A stretch of 64,000 nucleotides of DNA. Origin: Campylobacter rectus (GTDB lineage: Bacteria; Campylobacterota; Campylobacteria; Campylobacterales; Campylobacteraceae). Below, one piece after another: positions 9,350 through 18,732 of this stretch. The first letter of the stretch is position 1; every line of letters starts with the position of its first letter. The translations under genes and the position numbers were made by a program. The DNA is taken from NCBI RefSeq assembly GCF_004803795.1, contig NZ_CP012543.1, positions 2,108,001 to 2,172,000 on the forward strand, read 5' to 3'. Under the pieces are notes generated by a model. It saw only the letters and a list, made by a program, of their open reading frames with translations, ran no database searches and was not told the origin of the DNA.

Positions 9350-10579
9350 TTACTTTCTCCTTAGCAGCTCAAGCAGCTTAAATTTTAGCTCGTTTATATT
9401 TTGTCCCGTCGCCGAGGAGATCGGCATTACGAAAAACGGCTTAGCGGAGTCAAATTCATAAATATCTTGCTTGTAGATCGAGCCGTTAAATTTAGCGTTT
9501 TGTGCGGCAGAATTTGACTCCGCCTCGTTTGCATTTTGATCCGCGTTGTTTGCGCTCTGATATGCGTCGCCGTTTCCGGCGCTAAATTTAGAAATTTCGC
9601 TCGGCTCGGCATTTAAATTTGAACCCGTCTCGCCGGCATTTGGTTTTAAAATTTCGTCGCCGTTTTTACCTGCCGCAAGCCCCAAATGTGCTAAAAACGC
9701 GTCAAATTTTTCCTGCAAATTTTCAGCCGCGTCCGCGCGAGTTAGAGCGATCGCGTAGTCTCTTTTTGCAAGCTCTCCTGAAAATTTCGCCGTCTCGGCC
9801 CGCAGCGCGTCAAACTGCTCCTCAAGGCTACGGTAGTTCGCAAGATCGAGCATAAAAAGTAAAATTTTAGTGCGCTCGACGTGTTTTAAAAACTGCACGC
9901 CAAGCCCGCGTCCTTCGCTAGCGCCAAGGGTAATGCCCGGGATATCGGCCATGACAAAGCCGCTGTATTCGTCAACCTCGACGAGGCCGAGCTTTGGCGT
10001 GAGCGTGGTAAATTCGTAGTTTGCGATCTGGGGTTTAGCGTTTGAGACGGTCGAGATTAGCGTGCTTTTACCTACGTTTGGAAAGCCCACGAGCCCCACG
10101 TCGGCGATGAGTTTTAGCTCCAGCCGCACCTCGCGCGTTTCGCCCTCTAGGCCTTTTTGTGCATATTCGGGAGCTTGGTTGATCGAGCTTTTAAAATGCA
10201 CGTTGCCAAGCCCGCCTTTGCCGCCTTTTAAAAACAGCTCGCGCTGCCCCTGGCTAGTCAGGTCGCAAAGTAGCTCGCCCGTCTCTGCATCTAGCACCGC
10301 GGTGCCCGGAGGCACGATAAGCTCGAGATGCTCGCCTCTTTTGCCGTGCATCCTGCGCCCCATACCCGCCTCACCGTTTTGCGCGCGCAAGGCCTTTTTG
10401 CCTTTATAGGCCGCCAGCGTGTGGGTGTTGTTGTCGGCGACGAAATACACATCGCCTCCGTCGCCGCCGTCGCCGCCGTCCGGTCCGCCTAAAATCACGT
10501 GTTTTTCGCGGCGAAAGCTCACCGATCCGGCCCCGCCGTGACCCGAGCTTAGGGTTAAATTTACGCTATCTATAAACAT
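9350..10579 (-). CDS. obgE: Obg family GTPase with low-complexity insert
   Basis: The 409-residue GTPase acts in 50S ribosome maturation and stress control. The glycine-rich Obg fold spans about 1-158. The G domain follows, with P-loop GFPNVGKS at 165-172, DIPG at 212-215, TRAD (a variant of NKxD) at 280-283 and SSA near 388. About 70 residues between G4 and G5 (303-373) are Asn/Ala/Glu/Ser-rich low-complexity sequence not found in typical Obg proteins, which explains the extra length. Upstream order rpmA-obgE is conserved, although here a 0.5-kb gap separates them. Confidence 0.95.
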   Translation of the reverse strand: MFIDSVNLTLSSGHGGAGSVSFRREKHVILGGPDGGDGGDGGDVYFVADNNTHTLAAYKGKKALRAQNGEAGMGRRMHGKRGEHLELIVPPGTAVLDAETGELLCDLTSQGQRELFLKGGKGGLGNVHFKSSINQAPEYAQKGLEGETREVRLELKLIADVGLVGFPNVGKSTLISTVSNAKPQIANYEFTTLTPKLGLVEVDEYSGFVMADIPGITLGASEGRGLGVQFLKHVERTKILLFMLDLANYRSLEEQFDALRAETAKFSGELAKRDYAIALTRADAAENLQEKFDAFLAHLGLAAGKNGDEILKPNAGETGSNLNAEPSEISKFSAGNGDAYQSANNADQNANEAESNSAAQNAKFNGSIYKQDIYEFDSAKPFFVMPISSATGQNINELKFKLLELLRRK

Positions 10580-11067
10580 TTTTTGCCTTAGTTTTTAAAT
10601 TTTATTTTATTATTTGTTTCGTTGCTTCATAAATCCGACCAAATGCCGATTGCCAAACTTTTCCGATATCTTACCTTGCCCGGCTCACCGATAAATTTGA
10701 GCGTTTTACTCGCACGATTTAAAGCCGATTTGTCAAATTTTACTCTTAAACGCTCTAAATTTGCCGCTCATAAAAAATATTTAACTTAAGATTTAAATTT
10801 TACGAAAACTTCGGATTATATCGGTTTATTGATTAAAATTTGATTTGCCACAGAGTTCAAACTATTTGCCGTGCGCCGTTATTAAAGCAGATTATTTGCG
10901 GCAAATTTTAACAGTTTGGGTCAAATTTCAAAATTTGACGAATAGCGCGGCGATCTTTTTTGCTACGTAAAATTTTTATAGATTTTAAATTTCGCCTTAA
11001 ATATCTTTTGAGCGGTTACTTTATAGCGCGAGAGAAGCTTTTGAATTTTATGAAATTTGAATAATTT
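10580..11067. other. intergenic region upstream of obgE
   Basis: About 490 bases with no supported gene in any frame. It is AT-rich with several AAATTT hexamers and should hold the obgE promoter. No structured RNA was recognised. Confidence 0.5.
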
Positions 11068-11085
11068 AAAAGGGGCTTTCGCCCC
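11068..11085 (-). terminator. intrinsic terminator of rplU-rpmA
   Basis: On the minus strand GGGGC, loop GAAA, GCCCC is followed directly by TTTT, 5 bases after the rpmA stop codon. The 5-bp GC stem with a GNRA loop and T run is a good factor-independent terminator. Confidence 0.8.
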
Positions 11086-11090
11086 AAGGA

Positions 11091-11348
11091 TTACGCAGCA
11101 GGATAAACCGAAACTTTTTTCCTGTTTTTATCTAGTCTTTCGAATTTAACAAAACCGTCGATTAGCGCGAAAATCGTGTGATCTTTGCCTAGACCGACGT
11201 TGCTGCCCGCGTGAGTAGCGGTACCGCGCTGGCGGATGATGATGTTGCCCGCGCGAACGAATTCGCCGCCGAATTTTTTAACGCCTAAGCGTCGTCCGAT
11301 GGAATCTCGGTTATTCTGGGTTGAGCCTTGACCTTTTTTGTGTGCCAT
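11091..11348 (-). CDS. rpmA: 50S ribosomal protein L27
   Basis: The 85-residue protein reaches the peptidyl transferase centre with its N-terminal tail. It starts [16 protein letters not shown], with the bL27 signature, and has [15 protein letters not shown] near residues 34-48. There is no Firmicutes-type cleavable N-terminal extension. It lies 11 bases after rplU, the universal L21-L27 pair, and a terminator follows the stop. Confidence 0.98.
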   Translation of the reverse strand: MAHKKGQGSTQNNRDSIGRRLGVKKFGGEFVRAGNIIIRQRGTATHAGSNVGLGKDHTIFALIDGFVKFERLDKNRKKVSVYPAA

Positions 11349-11359
11349 ATCTTATCTCC

Positions 11360-11674
11360 TTAAGCTGCGATACTTACGACTTTTACGCGTGTAAACTGTC
11401 TTCTAAAACCGCGTTTTAGTTTTGAGTCTTTGCGTCTGCGTTTTTTGTAAATAACGACTTTTTTATCCTTGCCCTCGTTTACGACTTCAAGAACGACTTT
11501 CGCACCCTTTACGAACGGCGCGCCTACCTTTACTTCACCGTCGTTTACGCACAAAACGTCCGTAATCTCGACTGATGATTTTGCTTCGGCACTGAAATGG
11601 TCAAGCTTAAGATATTCGCCTTCGCTGACGCGATACTGCTTGCCGCCGTGCCTAAATATAGCGTATTTTGACAT
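11360..11674 (-). CDS. rplU: 50S ribosomal protein L21
   Basis: The 104-residue bL21 protein binds 23S rRNA on the solvent side of the 50S subunit. It begins [19 protein letters not shown] and ends with the basic [19 protein letters not shown]-type tail, both family hallmarks. It is the first gene of a two-gene operon with rpmA. Upstream, an inverted repeat near 11796-11819 separates it from the peroxidase gene on the same strand. Confidence 0.98.
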   Translation of the reverse strand: MSKYAIFRHGGKQYRVSEGEYLKLDHFSAEAKSSVEITDVLCVNDGEVKVGAPFVKGAKVVLEVVNEGKDKKVVIYKKRRRKDSKLKRGFRRQFTRVKVVSIAA

Positions 11675-11795
11675 ACTCTACCTTTCTAAAATTTGGTAAG
11701 ACCAAAAAGCGCTTTTGGATTTCAAAAGACTTGGGGAGCTTTGTTGGTTGTAAGAGACGGATGATACCCAAAAATTTATAAATTTAAGTTGAATG

Positions 11796-11819
11796 AGGCG
11801 GAAATTTATCCGCCTTTTT
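11796..11819. terminator. hairpin between peroxidase gene and rplU
   Basis: AGGCGGA, loop AATTTA, TCCGCCT forms a perfect 7-bp stem just after the peroxidase stop codon. The T run (five T) is on the plus strand, so on the minus strand, where both neighbours are read, the hairpin lacks a good U tract. It probably still ends peroxidase transcription. Confidence 0.55.
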
Positions 11820-11826
11820 GTTTAGC

Positions 11827-12861
11827 TTAGTAGTCAAGCTCGGGTTTTGATGTTTTATCAGTAGATGCCGGGAAGGACGGATACTCTACTTTAGGCATTT
11901 TGCCCGTTAGAGAATTTAAAAACGTCACGATATCGGCGGCTTCTTTATCGTTGATTTCGATACCCAGCTGCACGCTGCCCATCATCTTAACCGCATCGCT
12001 CAAAGACCAAACCGCGCCGTTGTGAAAATACGGAGCCGTTAGCTCTACGTTGCGTAGCGTAGGAGCTTTGACGAGCCCGTTTTCGTCGCCTTTAAAGTCG
12101 CCTACGTTTGCGAATTCGTATTTACCCGTAACCTCAAACGGCTGCAAAGTACCGCCTAAATTTATGCCGTTATGACACGTAGCGCAACCTTTATCGATAA
12201 AGGTTTTTAGGCCTTTTTTCTCGACGTCGTTTAGCGCATTAACGTCGCCTTCTAAAAATTTGTCAAATCTTGACGGAGTTACGAGCGTTCTTTCAAAAAT
12301 CCCTATCGCAGTCGTTACTAAATCAAAATTTATCTCGCTGTTAAACGCTTTTTTAAACTCATTAACGTAAGCGGGGATCGATTTTAGCCTACCCACGACT
12401 AGCTCCGGAGTAGAGGCCATCTCGGGCTCTGCCGTCATAGGTCCGGCAGCCTGAGCGGCTAAGTGAGCGGCTCTGCCGTCCCAAAACTGCACCGAGTTAA
12501 ATACGGAGTTATAGACCGTCGGGGCGTTTACATGGTGAGGATTCGGGGTCCATTTGTGACCGGTAGATGCGGGTACTCCGTCGGCTCCGCCGAGACCTAG
12601 GTTGTGGCAGGTGTTACAGCTGATTATGCCGGATTTTGATAGCCTAGGATCAAAATAAAGCCTTTTACCAAGCTCGTAAGCAGCCATAGTGGTAGGGAAT
12701 TTATCGGCATCAGGGGACGCCTCGTTTATCGCTTTCGTAAGCGCTTTAGGATCGCTAGGGATAGCGACTAGACCCGCATCTAGCGCGTCTTGGATTAGAT
12801 TTTCGGCACTAAGCGAGGCTGCTAACGCTACCGTGCATAATGCGACAGCTTTAAATTTCAT
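11827..12861 (-). CDS. periplasmic di-haem cytochrome c peroxidase
   Basis: The 344-residue protein should reduce hydrogen peroxide in the periplasm with electrons from cytochrome c. An N-terminal signal peptide (about 1-19, ending SLSAE) precedes two haem c motifs, CNTCH at residues 82-86 and CATCH at 226-230, the spacing of bacterial CCP/MauG-type enzymes. It is a single-gene unit, bounded by a hairpin downstream and an AT-rich promoter region upstream. A Fur/PerR-like box (12887-12905) lies before the start. Campylobacters usually carry more than one such gene, so no paralogue symbol is given. Confidence 0.93.
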   Translation of the reverse strand: MKFKAVALCTVALAASLSAENLIQDALDAGLVAIPSDPKALTKAINEASPDADKFPTTMAAYELGKRLYFDPRLSKSGIISCNTCHNLGLGGADGVPASTGHKWTPNPHHVNAPTVYNSVFNSVQFWDGRAAHLAAQAAGPMTAEPEMASTPELVVGRLKSIPAYVNEFKKAFNSEINFDLVTTAIGIFERTLVTPSRFDKFLEGDVNALNDVEKKGLKTFIDKGCATCHNGINLGGTLQPFEVTGKYEFANVGDFKGDENGLVKAPTLRNVELTAPYFHNGAVWSLSDAVKMMGSVQLGIEINDKEAADIVTFLNSLTGKMPKVEYPSFPASTDKTSKPELDY

Positions 12862-12886
12862 TAAATGCTCCTTTAAAAATAAAATT

Positions 12887-12905
12887 AGAATGTAATGATA
12901 ATGTT
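12887..12905. promoter_or_regulatory. possible Fur/PerR box upstream of peroxidase gene
   Basis: Plus-strand AGAATGTAATGATAATGTT lies about 26-44 bases before the peroxidase start. Its alternating AAT/GAT pattern resembles half of a Fur-family operator (TGATAATNATTATCA type), as expected for a peroxide-stress gene. Match is partial and judged by eye. Confidence 0.3.
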
Positions 12906-13017
12906 TTTTTGATTAAATATAGATAAATTTTATTGTTTGTTAGAAATTATTTTTAAGTATTTTTAATTATTTAGGATAAAATATATCTTATTATCTTTTA
13001 TCGCACGATAATAATTC

Positions 13018-13647
13018 TTAAATTAGCTTATTAAACTTTGTTCTAAAAATTTGCCCAAACTCCCCTGCAAGCGCTGTAAAAATATTTTCATTCACATACT
13101 CCTTATTTTTATTGATCTTATCAAAAATTTCTTGCGCCCGGGGCAGATGCGAGCCGTATCTGGCCAGATAGAGCCAGTCTAGCCCTTCGCACGGCGTTTT
13201 AGCAAGCGCCTTGCCGCCTTTGGTCGCCCTAGCCGAATACTCCAAAACAAAAGGCAAGGCCGAGTGCGCCGCATCCTCTTTGTATAAGATCCCCGTCATC
13301 GCGTAAAATTTCGCGCGGTAGTCTTTGCTAGCAAGCAAACTCGCCAAAAAGCCGTTCTCGCCGCCGTCCGCTAAAAACGCGATAGTTAGAGCCGCATTGC
13401 CTTGCACGTCTAGGCTTTTAAATTTGACGATGCTTTTTAGAGCGGATATCGCGCGCGTCGTGCCCAGCTCGCGCAAGGCGATAGTAGCCCAAAGGAGATC
13501 AAATTTATCCTGCGAGCTTTGCAAAACCTCTATCAAATTTGACTCGTCATAGGGAATTTTACAGTTTTTAAAGTGGTCCGCGGCGGCCTCATTACGCTCT
13601 CTCATCCACCCAAACCACTCGCTTACGTGGCAGTCAAGCTTTTGCAT
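13018..13647 (-). CDS. HEAT-repeat-like hypothetical protein
   Basis: The 209-residue cytoplasmic protein has no signal peptide or membrane segment. From about residue 45 to 130 it shows repeating amphipathic helix pairs (LLWATIALRELG, AISALKSIVKF, GNAALTIAFLADGG) like HEAT/PBS-lyase repeats, which usually bind proteins. It is the sole gene on this strand between the peroxidase and the divergent flhB. Function is unknown. Role in adaptor binding is inference from the fold only. Confidence 0.75.
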   Translation of the reverse strand: MQKLDCHVSEWFGWMRERNEAAADHFKNCKIPYDESNLIEVLQSSQDKFDLLWATIALRELGTTRAISALKSIVKFKSLDVQGNAALTIAFLADGGENGFLASLLASKDYRAKFYAMTGILYKEDAAHSALPFVLEYSARATKGGKALAKTPCEGLDWLYLARYGSHLPRAQEIFDKINKNKEYVNENIFTALAGEFGQIFRTKFNKLI

Positions 13648-13701
13648 TTTCTCTCCTTTAAATTTGCCTCATTTTAGCGTAAAATTTAACCTCCTTTTGG
13701 G

Positions 13702-13707
13702 TATAAT
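13702..13707 (+). promoter_or_regulatory. -10 box of flhB promoter
   Basis: A consensus TATAAT lies 61 bases before the flhB start codon, preceded by a T-rich stretch and GG. It is placed suitably for a sigma-70 start; no sigma-54 or sigma-28 site was recognised. Confidence 0.6.
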
Positions 13708-13768
13708 CGCCTAAATTTAAGCAAAATTTGAGCATAAAAACGCTCGGCAAGATAAATTTAGGACGAAA

Positions 13769-14845
13769 ATGGCAGGCGAAGACCAAGAAAAGACCGAAGA
13801 ACCCACCTCCAAAAAGATCGAAGACGCGCGCAAGGACGGCAATGTCCCCAAAAGCCAAGACCTCGCGGGCTTCGTGACTATCGCGGTCGCGATCTTTGTC
13901 GTAGTGGCGCTTCTTGGCTTCATCAAAGATCAGTTTTTTATGCTGTATAACTACTACCAGGACCTCATCGGTCAGGAATTCACGCGCAAGCTGCTCTTTA
14001 GCGTCACGATCATAACGATATTTCGCACGCTGCTCATCATCCTGCCCATCGCCGTTTGTATCGCGATCGCGGGCGTCTTCGCCAACCTTATGCAGTTTGG
14101 ATTTATATTTACAACCAAGCCCTTGGAGCCGAATTTAAATAAAATCAACCCGTTAAAAGGGCTCAAAAATCTCTTTTCGCTCAAAAAGCTGATAGACGGC
14201 ATCAAAATGATACTCAAAGTCACGGCGGTTTTTACTGTCGGATTTTTGATGTTTCTAAGCTTCATCAAAGAGCTGCCGCACACGCTGTTTTTCTCGATGG
14301 CGGCGCAACTGGCGTGGCTAAAAGAAAAGATGCTGATTTTAGCTGCCGTGATGCTCATCGTGATGTTTATCATCGGGCTTCTTGACGTACTGATCGTGCG
14401 TTTTCAGTATTTTCGCGACCTAAGAATGAGCAAGCAGGAGATCAAGGACGAGTACAAACAGATGGAGGGCGACCCGCAGGTAAAAGGTCGCATCCGCCAG
14501 CTGCAAATGCGAGCCGCGCGCAACAGAATGATGCAAAATATCCCGCAAGCAGACGTCATCATCACTAACCCGACCCACTACGCCGTCGCGCTTCGCTACG
14601 ATAAAACAAAGGAAAAAGCGCCCGTGATCCTAGCTAAGGGCGTGGATTTTCTAGCGCTTCGCATCAAGCAAATCGGAGTGCAAAACAACGTCAAGATCGT
14701 CGAAAATCCGCCGCTAGCGCGCGAGCTATATAAGATGTGCGAGGTAAACGATATGATCCCCGCAGAGCTCTTTCGAGCCGTCGCCGAGGTGCTAAGCTTC
14801 GTTTATATGAGCGACAAACAAAAATTCGGCGATAGGCTGAAGTGA
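13769..14845 (+). CDS. flhB: flagellar export switch protein FlhB
   Basis: The 358-residue FlhB is an inner-membrane part of the flagellar type III export gate and switches export from rod/hook to filament substrates. A hydrophilic N-terminus with KTEEPTSKK and KDGNVPKS leads into four membrane segments between about residues 35 and 210. The cytoplasmic domain carries the autocleavage motif NPTH at 267-270, so cleavage after Asn267 is expected. The length fits the family. It stands alone, as flhB does in other campylobacters, and implies a flagellated host together with fliN and fliO further on. Confidence 0.97.
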   Translation: MAGEDQEKTEEPTSKKIEDARKDGNVPKSQDLAGFVTIAVAIFVVVALLGFIKDQFFMLYNYYQDLIGQEFTRKLLFSVTIITIFRTLLIILPIAVCIAIAGVFANLMQFGFIFTTKPLEPNLNKINPLKGLKNLFSLKKLIDGIKMILKVTAVFTVGFLMFLSFIKELPHTLFFSMAAQLAWLKEKMLILAAVMLIVMFIIGLLDVLIVRFQYFRDLRMSKQEIKDEYKQMEGDPQVKGRIRQLQMRAARNRMMQNIPQADVIITNPTHYAVALRYDKTKEKAPVILAKGVDFLALRIKQIGVQNNVKIVENPPLARELYKMCEVNDMIPAELFRAVAEVLSFVYMSDKQKFGDRLK

Positions 14846-15206
14846 AATTTAAATTTGACCTTTTGGCTTTAAATTTGAAGCCAAATTCGGAGTCAAATTT
14901 GCACCGCTCAAATTTGGATAAATTTTAGAATTCTACTCGCCGAGACCCGAATCTTTAAAATGTCAAAATTTACTTTGGTAAAATTTAAATAAAAATTTTT
15001 AAAATTTCACTTGCTCAAAGCGGTTGTCTCTTACGCCCGTGATAAATCGCGGTACTAAAATTTGGCTTCGCTATCGCTTAGCTCAAATTTTAGAGACGGT
15101 CTGCTCAAAGTTGCGAGACGAAGTCGAAGCAAAAAGCTTTTCGCTCATAAAATTTTAAAAATTTGCTTTCAAACCCGCGGCGCTTTGCCTGCAAGGCAAA
15201 GCAGTG
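14846..15206. other. gene-free region after flhB
   Basis: No coding sequence is supported. Besides the hairpin at 14862-14885 there is a perfect 10-bp inverted repeat, CTAAAATTTG at 15055-15064 and CAAATTTTAG at 15084-15093. AAATTT hexamers are frequent. It leads into the dispersed repeat starting at about 15207. Confidence 0.5.
14862..14885 (+). terminator. hairpin after flhB
   Basis: TTTGGCTT and AAGCCAAA form a perfect 8-bp stem around an 8-base AT loop, 16 bases after the flhB stop. There is no following T run, so termination is a weak inference. Confidence 0.4.
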
Positions 15207-15293
15207 TCGCCACCTTAAAAGCGTCGTAGGGGATGGGGGATTGTCAAGGGGGAAGGGAGCGACTTCGCAATTCAAGCCCCTTCCCCCTTGACA
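15207..15293. repeat. GC-rich hairpin module of dispersed repeat, copy A
   Basis: The left part (15207-15234) contains a GTCGCCACCTTAAAAGCGTC-type core that recurs, reverse-complemented, at about 52486-52514. A perfect 16-bp inverted repeat (15242-15257 with 15278-15293, TGTCAAGGGGGAAGGG arms) encloses a 20-base loop holding AGCGACTTCGC, also found inverted in the second copy. It is non-coding. The module is inverted relative to its flank when compared with copy B. Confidence 0.75.
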
Positions 15294-15339
15294 GGAAAGC
15301 AGAGCAGCATCAAACCTGGCCAAATCAAATTTGACATTT

Positions 15340-15568
15340 TCAAGATGCAGGTCTCGGTGGGTAAAATTTGTAAATTTGACTTCAAATTTGAACGTAAAAA
15401 GTTAAGGCGAAGTATCGTGAGATGATTTTTGGGGTTTTCTGCTTCACAAGCTCGCAGCTGCAAGCAGAAGAAGTTAAAATTTGACGAAGATAAGACATAT
15501 AGCTTACCCAGTCAAATTTTAACGAAATCCGCAAAAAGCGCTTGCGAGACAAGCCGCAGCAAGTCCCG
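15340..15568 (+). repeat. tail module of dispersed repeat, copy A
   Basis: About 230 bases closely match 52561-52760 in the same orientation, for example GGTCTCGGTGGGTAAAATTTG, GGCGAAGTATCGTGAGATGA and GCGAGACAAGCCGC in both. Copy A has an extra ~35-base segment with CTCGCAGCTGCAAGCAGAAG near 15440-15470. It ends about 10 bases after the dcuB stop codon. ORFs through it are not conserved in a protein-like way. Confidence 0.8.
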
Positions 15569-15578
15569 CAAGGCAAGA

Positions 15579-17258
15579 TTATTTAATAAATCCGTATAAG
15601 CTTGCTAGCACCCAACCCACTGCGCATGAACTAAACACGCCGATAAGGCCGGGGATGATGAAGCTGTGGTTGATGACGTATTTGCCGATCTTGGTCGTGC
15701 CGGAGCGGTCAAACTGTATCGCCGCAAGGTCGCTCGGATAGGTAGGAAGGATGAAGTATCCGTAGCAAGCGGTAGCAAATGCGATGATGATGCCCGGATT
15801 TACGCCGATCTGAACGGCAAGCGGCACAAAGGTCGCGGCGGCTGCGGCTTGAGAATTTAGAAATTTAGAGATAAGCATACCCACGATGATATACATCCAA
15901 GGATAGGCCTTCATCACCTCCCCTAGCGAGCCTTTTAGCATCTCGATATGCGAGTTAAACATAGTATCGGCCATCCAGCTGATACCGTAGATCGCTACAA
16001 GTGCTACCATACCGCTGTGAAAGATCTCGTTTTGAGCGATCTTGGCAGCTTTGATACCTGAGTAGATCATCATAATGGACGCAGCTAAAAGCATAAAAAT
16101 TTGGATCGTATGGACCATACCAAGAGGCGCGGTCTTTTTCATAGTATCTTTTACCACGATGCTAGCGTTTGCGACGGTTTCGGTTTTACCCTCTTTAGCG
16201 ATGACTACGTTGCCGCCTTGAAGCATAAAGCTTTGAGTTACTTTTTTGTCTTTATCCAGAACTTCTACGTTCGTAAATTTAGTAGCGTCTTTTACTTTGT
16301 TGTCTTTTACGTTTGAGACGACTTTGCTACCATCTACGGTGGAGACTACTTGGCCGTCTTTTACGGTGATGTTTTGAACTACTTTTTTATCGACTACGAT
16401 TTCGATAGATTTGCCGGGGACATTGCTAGCCCAGCTAGGACGAAGCTGCTTATAATAGCCCAAAATCGCCACGACCGCGATAGTAGCGAGGAATATCCAC
16501 ATCACGTTCCATTGCTTAGTAGGAAGCTTAACGCCGATGAGAGAGTGAGACTCGTCCGAGCCGTAGACGTATTTTTTCTGCTCAGGGTCTTTGATAAGCT
16601 CTTGGAATTCAGGGTCTTTATCCAGGTCTTTGCCTCTAAAAATCGAATATGTGCCGATAATGAGCATACCGATAAAAGTGGATGGGATAGTGACTTTTAG
16701 CAAATCCACGTAGCTAGAAAAGCCGTCGATATGAACGGTGCCGGTGCCTAGCAAAACGGCGACCATAGATACGCCTGCGACCGAAACCGGACTAGCGATG
16801 ATGGCTAGCTGAGAGGAGACGGTAGTCGCAGCCAGCGGTCTTTCCGGACGGATGGCACTTTTGATAGATACATCGTAAATGATCGGGAGTAACGTATAAA
16901 CCGTGTGTCCGGTGCCGCATAGAACGGTTAGCGTCCAGCCGCAAAGAGGAGCTAGGATACAAACAAATTTAGGATTTTTCCTTAGCGCTTTTTCCGCTAT
17001 CTGAAGCATAACGTCAAGACCGCCCGCGGCTTGCAGCGTGGAGCTAGCCACGACGACGGCTAGAATCGTGAGGATAACGTCTACTGCGGGTTTGCCAGGC
17101 TTCATACCGAATGCAAATACCAAGATAACAAGGCCGATGCCGCCTAAAACTCCAAGCGCCATACCGCCTTTTTTAGCGCCGTAGAATAAACATCCGAGCA
17201 CTACGATTAGTTGGAGAGTAAACTGCGTGCTTTCACTCAAACTGGTTAGGAATTCCAT
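15579..17258 (-). CDS. dcuB: anaerobic C4-dicarboxylate transporter, DcuB type, with extra domain
   Basis: The 559-residue inner-membrane carrier should exchange fumarate or other C4-dicarboxylates for succinate. It closely follows E. coli Dcu[18 protein letters not shown] near the start, [14 protein letters not shown] near 117, [12 protein letters not shown] near 208 and [19 protein letters not shown] near 505. E. coli DcuB has 446 residues; the excess is an insert at about 276-378, in the loop after LRPS, made of short Val/Lys/Asp-rich beta-like repeats. It is divergent from the lar-ttd operon, which suggests a shared role in dicarboxylate use. It ends beside the dispersed repeat. Confidence 0.92.
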   Translation of the reverse strand: MEFLTSLSESTQFTLQLIVVLGCLFYGAKKGGMALGVLGGIGLVILVFAFGMKPGKPAVDVILTILAVVVASSTLQAAGGLDVMLQIAEKALRKNPKFVCILAPLCGWTLTVLCGTGHTVYTLLPIIYDVSIKSAIRPERPLAATTVSSQLAIIASPVSVAGVSMVAVLLGTGTVHIDGFSSYVDLLKVTIPSTFIGMLIIGTYSIFRGKDLDKDPEFQELIKDPEQKKYVYGSDESHSLIGVKLPTKQWNVMWIFLATIAVVAILGYYKQLRPSWASNVPGKSIEIVVDKKVVQNITVKDGQVVSTVDGSKVVSNVKDNKVKDATKFTNVEVLDKDKKVTQSFMLQGGNVVIAKEGKTETVANASIVVKDTMKKTAPLGMVHTIQIFMLLAASIMMIYSGIKAAKIAQNEIFHSGMVALVAIYGISWMADTMFNSHIEMLKGSLGEVMKAYPWMYIIVGMLISKFLNSQAAAAATFVPLAVQIGVNPGIIIAFATACYGYFILPTYPSDLAAIQFDRSGTTKIGKYVINHSFIIPGLIGVFSSCAVGWVLASLYGFIK

Positions 17259-17433
17259 TTTTTCTCCTTTTAGGAAATTACGGTTCGATTATATAAATAT
17301 TAAAATTAAATACTAATAAAAAATTAAAAATACATTTGTAAATATTAACATTATGTTTAATAAATCCGCCTCGCATCAAATTTCAGTAAAATTTAAATAT
17401 CTCTATTAAATACGTTTAAAAGAAAATTTGAGA

Positions 17434-17439
17434 TATAAT
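17434..17439 (+). promoter_or_regulatory. -10 box of the lar-ttd operon
   Basis: A consensus TATAAT, in the context TTTGAGATATAATC, lies 40 bases before the larA start, in a strongly AT-rich divergent region shared with dcuB. An AAGGAG ribosome binding site (17469-17474) precedes the larA ATG. Only sequence evidence is available. Confidence 0.65.
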
Positions 17440-17479
17440 CCTAAAATAAAAAATTAATAATTCCGCTTAAGGAGTAAAT

Positions 17480-18730
17480 ATGCAGATCCCCATCGCATAC
17501 GGCAAAGAGGACGTCCTTCATCTGCGGATAGACGAGAGAAACTTGCTCGGCGTTTTTAACCCCAACCCCGTGGCCAAATTTGACGAAACGGCGCTCATCG
17601 CAAAAGCTCTAGCAAATCCGATAAATCAAAAAAGCTTTGATGAGTTTATCGCGGGCGATGAAAAGATCGTCGTCATCGTAAACGACGGCACCCGCCCTAC
17701 GCCGACGGCAAAAATTTTAAAGCAAATTTACCCGAAAATCCGTGAAAAAAATAAAATTTTCATCATCGCCACGGGCTGCCATAGAGAGGGTACGCTAGAT
17801 GAGTACGAGATGATCTTCAGCAAAGAAATTTACGCGGAGATCAGAGCCAAAAACGAAGTTCACGATCACGACTCCAAGCACGACGAGATGGTCTTTTTAG
17901 GCGAGAGCAAAAACGGCACGCAGATGTATCTAAACAAAATCGTAGCCGAGGCTAAAAAAGTGATCGTCATAGGCTCGGTCGAGCCGCACTATTTCGCGGG
18001 TTACACGGGCGGCAGAAAGGCCTTTTTGCCGGGCACCGCGTCGTATGAGAGCATCACGCAAAACCATAAACTAGCTCTTAGCGCCGACGCGCAAGCTCTG
18101 CGTCTAGAGGGCAACCCCGTACACGAGGATATGATCGACGCGATGAAGGTTCTTGCGCATATCGACGTTTTTTCGATCCAGACGGTGCTTGACAGCGAGC
18201 ACGGCGTGTATTACGCAAGCGCGGGCGATCTAAACGACAGCTTTTACGACTGCGTGAAAAAGGCCGACGAGGTGTTTTGCGTAAATATCCCGCGCAAGGC
18301 AGATATCGTGATCTCGGTCGCGCCATATCCGATGGACGTCGATCTCTACCAAGCGCAAAAAGCCCTAGATAACGGCAAACTAGCGCTCGCGCAGGACGGA
18401 ATTTTAATAATGGTCGCAAAGTGCCGCACCGGCATCGGACCAAAGCCGTTTTTTGATCTGATGGCATCCGCGGATACGCCTAAAAAGGTGTTAGAAAAGA
18501 TCAGCGCGGGCTTTAAGCTCGGCTATCACAAGGCCGCTAAAATGGCTGAAATCTCGCTCTGGGCGCAGACCTGGGCGGTGAGCGATCTAAGAGACGATGA
18601 GATGCGCGCCGTGCATCTAAAACCGTATCACGATCTGCAAAAGGCCGTGGACGATGCGCTCGCGCAAAAGGGCGCGGACGCCAAAATCATCATCCTGCCG
18701 TTTGGCTCGATGACGGTGCCTAAGGTCTAG
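17480..18730 (+). CDS. larA: nickel-pincer racemase, LarA family
   Basis: The 416-residue enzyme belongs to the LarA family, which racemises 2-hydroxy acids using a covalently bound nickel-pincer nucleotide. Key positions are present: R72 in DGTRP, H101 in ATGCHRE, H170 in SVEPHYF, K180 in TGGRKAF (the lysine that holds the cofactor) and H196 in NHK. It opens an operon containing larC, larE and larB, so cofactor supply is local. The family contains lactate racemases but also malate and other hydroxy-acid racemases. Co-transcription with a tartrate/fumarate dehydratase and divergence from dcuB make a dicarboxylic substrate plausible, but the sequence alone does not settle this. Confidence 0.92.
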   Translation: MQIPIAYGKEDVLHLRIDERNLLGVFNPNPVAKFDETALIAKALANPINQKSFDEFIAGDEKIVVIVNDGTRPTPTAKILKQIYPKIREKNKIFIIATGCHREGTLDEYEMIFSKEIYAEIRAKNEVHDHDSKHDEMVFLGESKNGTQMYLNKIVAEAKKVIVIGSVEPHYFAGYTGGRKAFLPGTASYESITQNHKLALSADAQALRLEGNPVHEDMIDAMKVLAHIDVFSIQTVLDSEHGVYYASAGDLNDSFYDCVKKADEVFCVNIPRKADIVISVAPYPMDVDLYQAQKALDNGKLALAQDGILIMVAKCRTGIGPKPFFDLMASADTPKKVLEKISAGFKLGYHKAAKMAEISLWAQTWAVSDLRDDEMRAVHLKPYHDLQKAVDDALAQKGADAKIIILPFGSMTVPKV

Positions 18731-18732
18731 GC

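Noticed and set aside
15382-15576. ORFs through the dispersed repeat tail on the minus strand
   Set aside because: The frame is not maintained in copy B beyond a short stretch, and indels between copies are not multiples of three in a consistent way.
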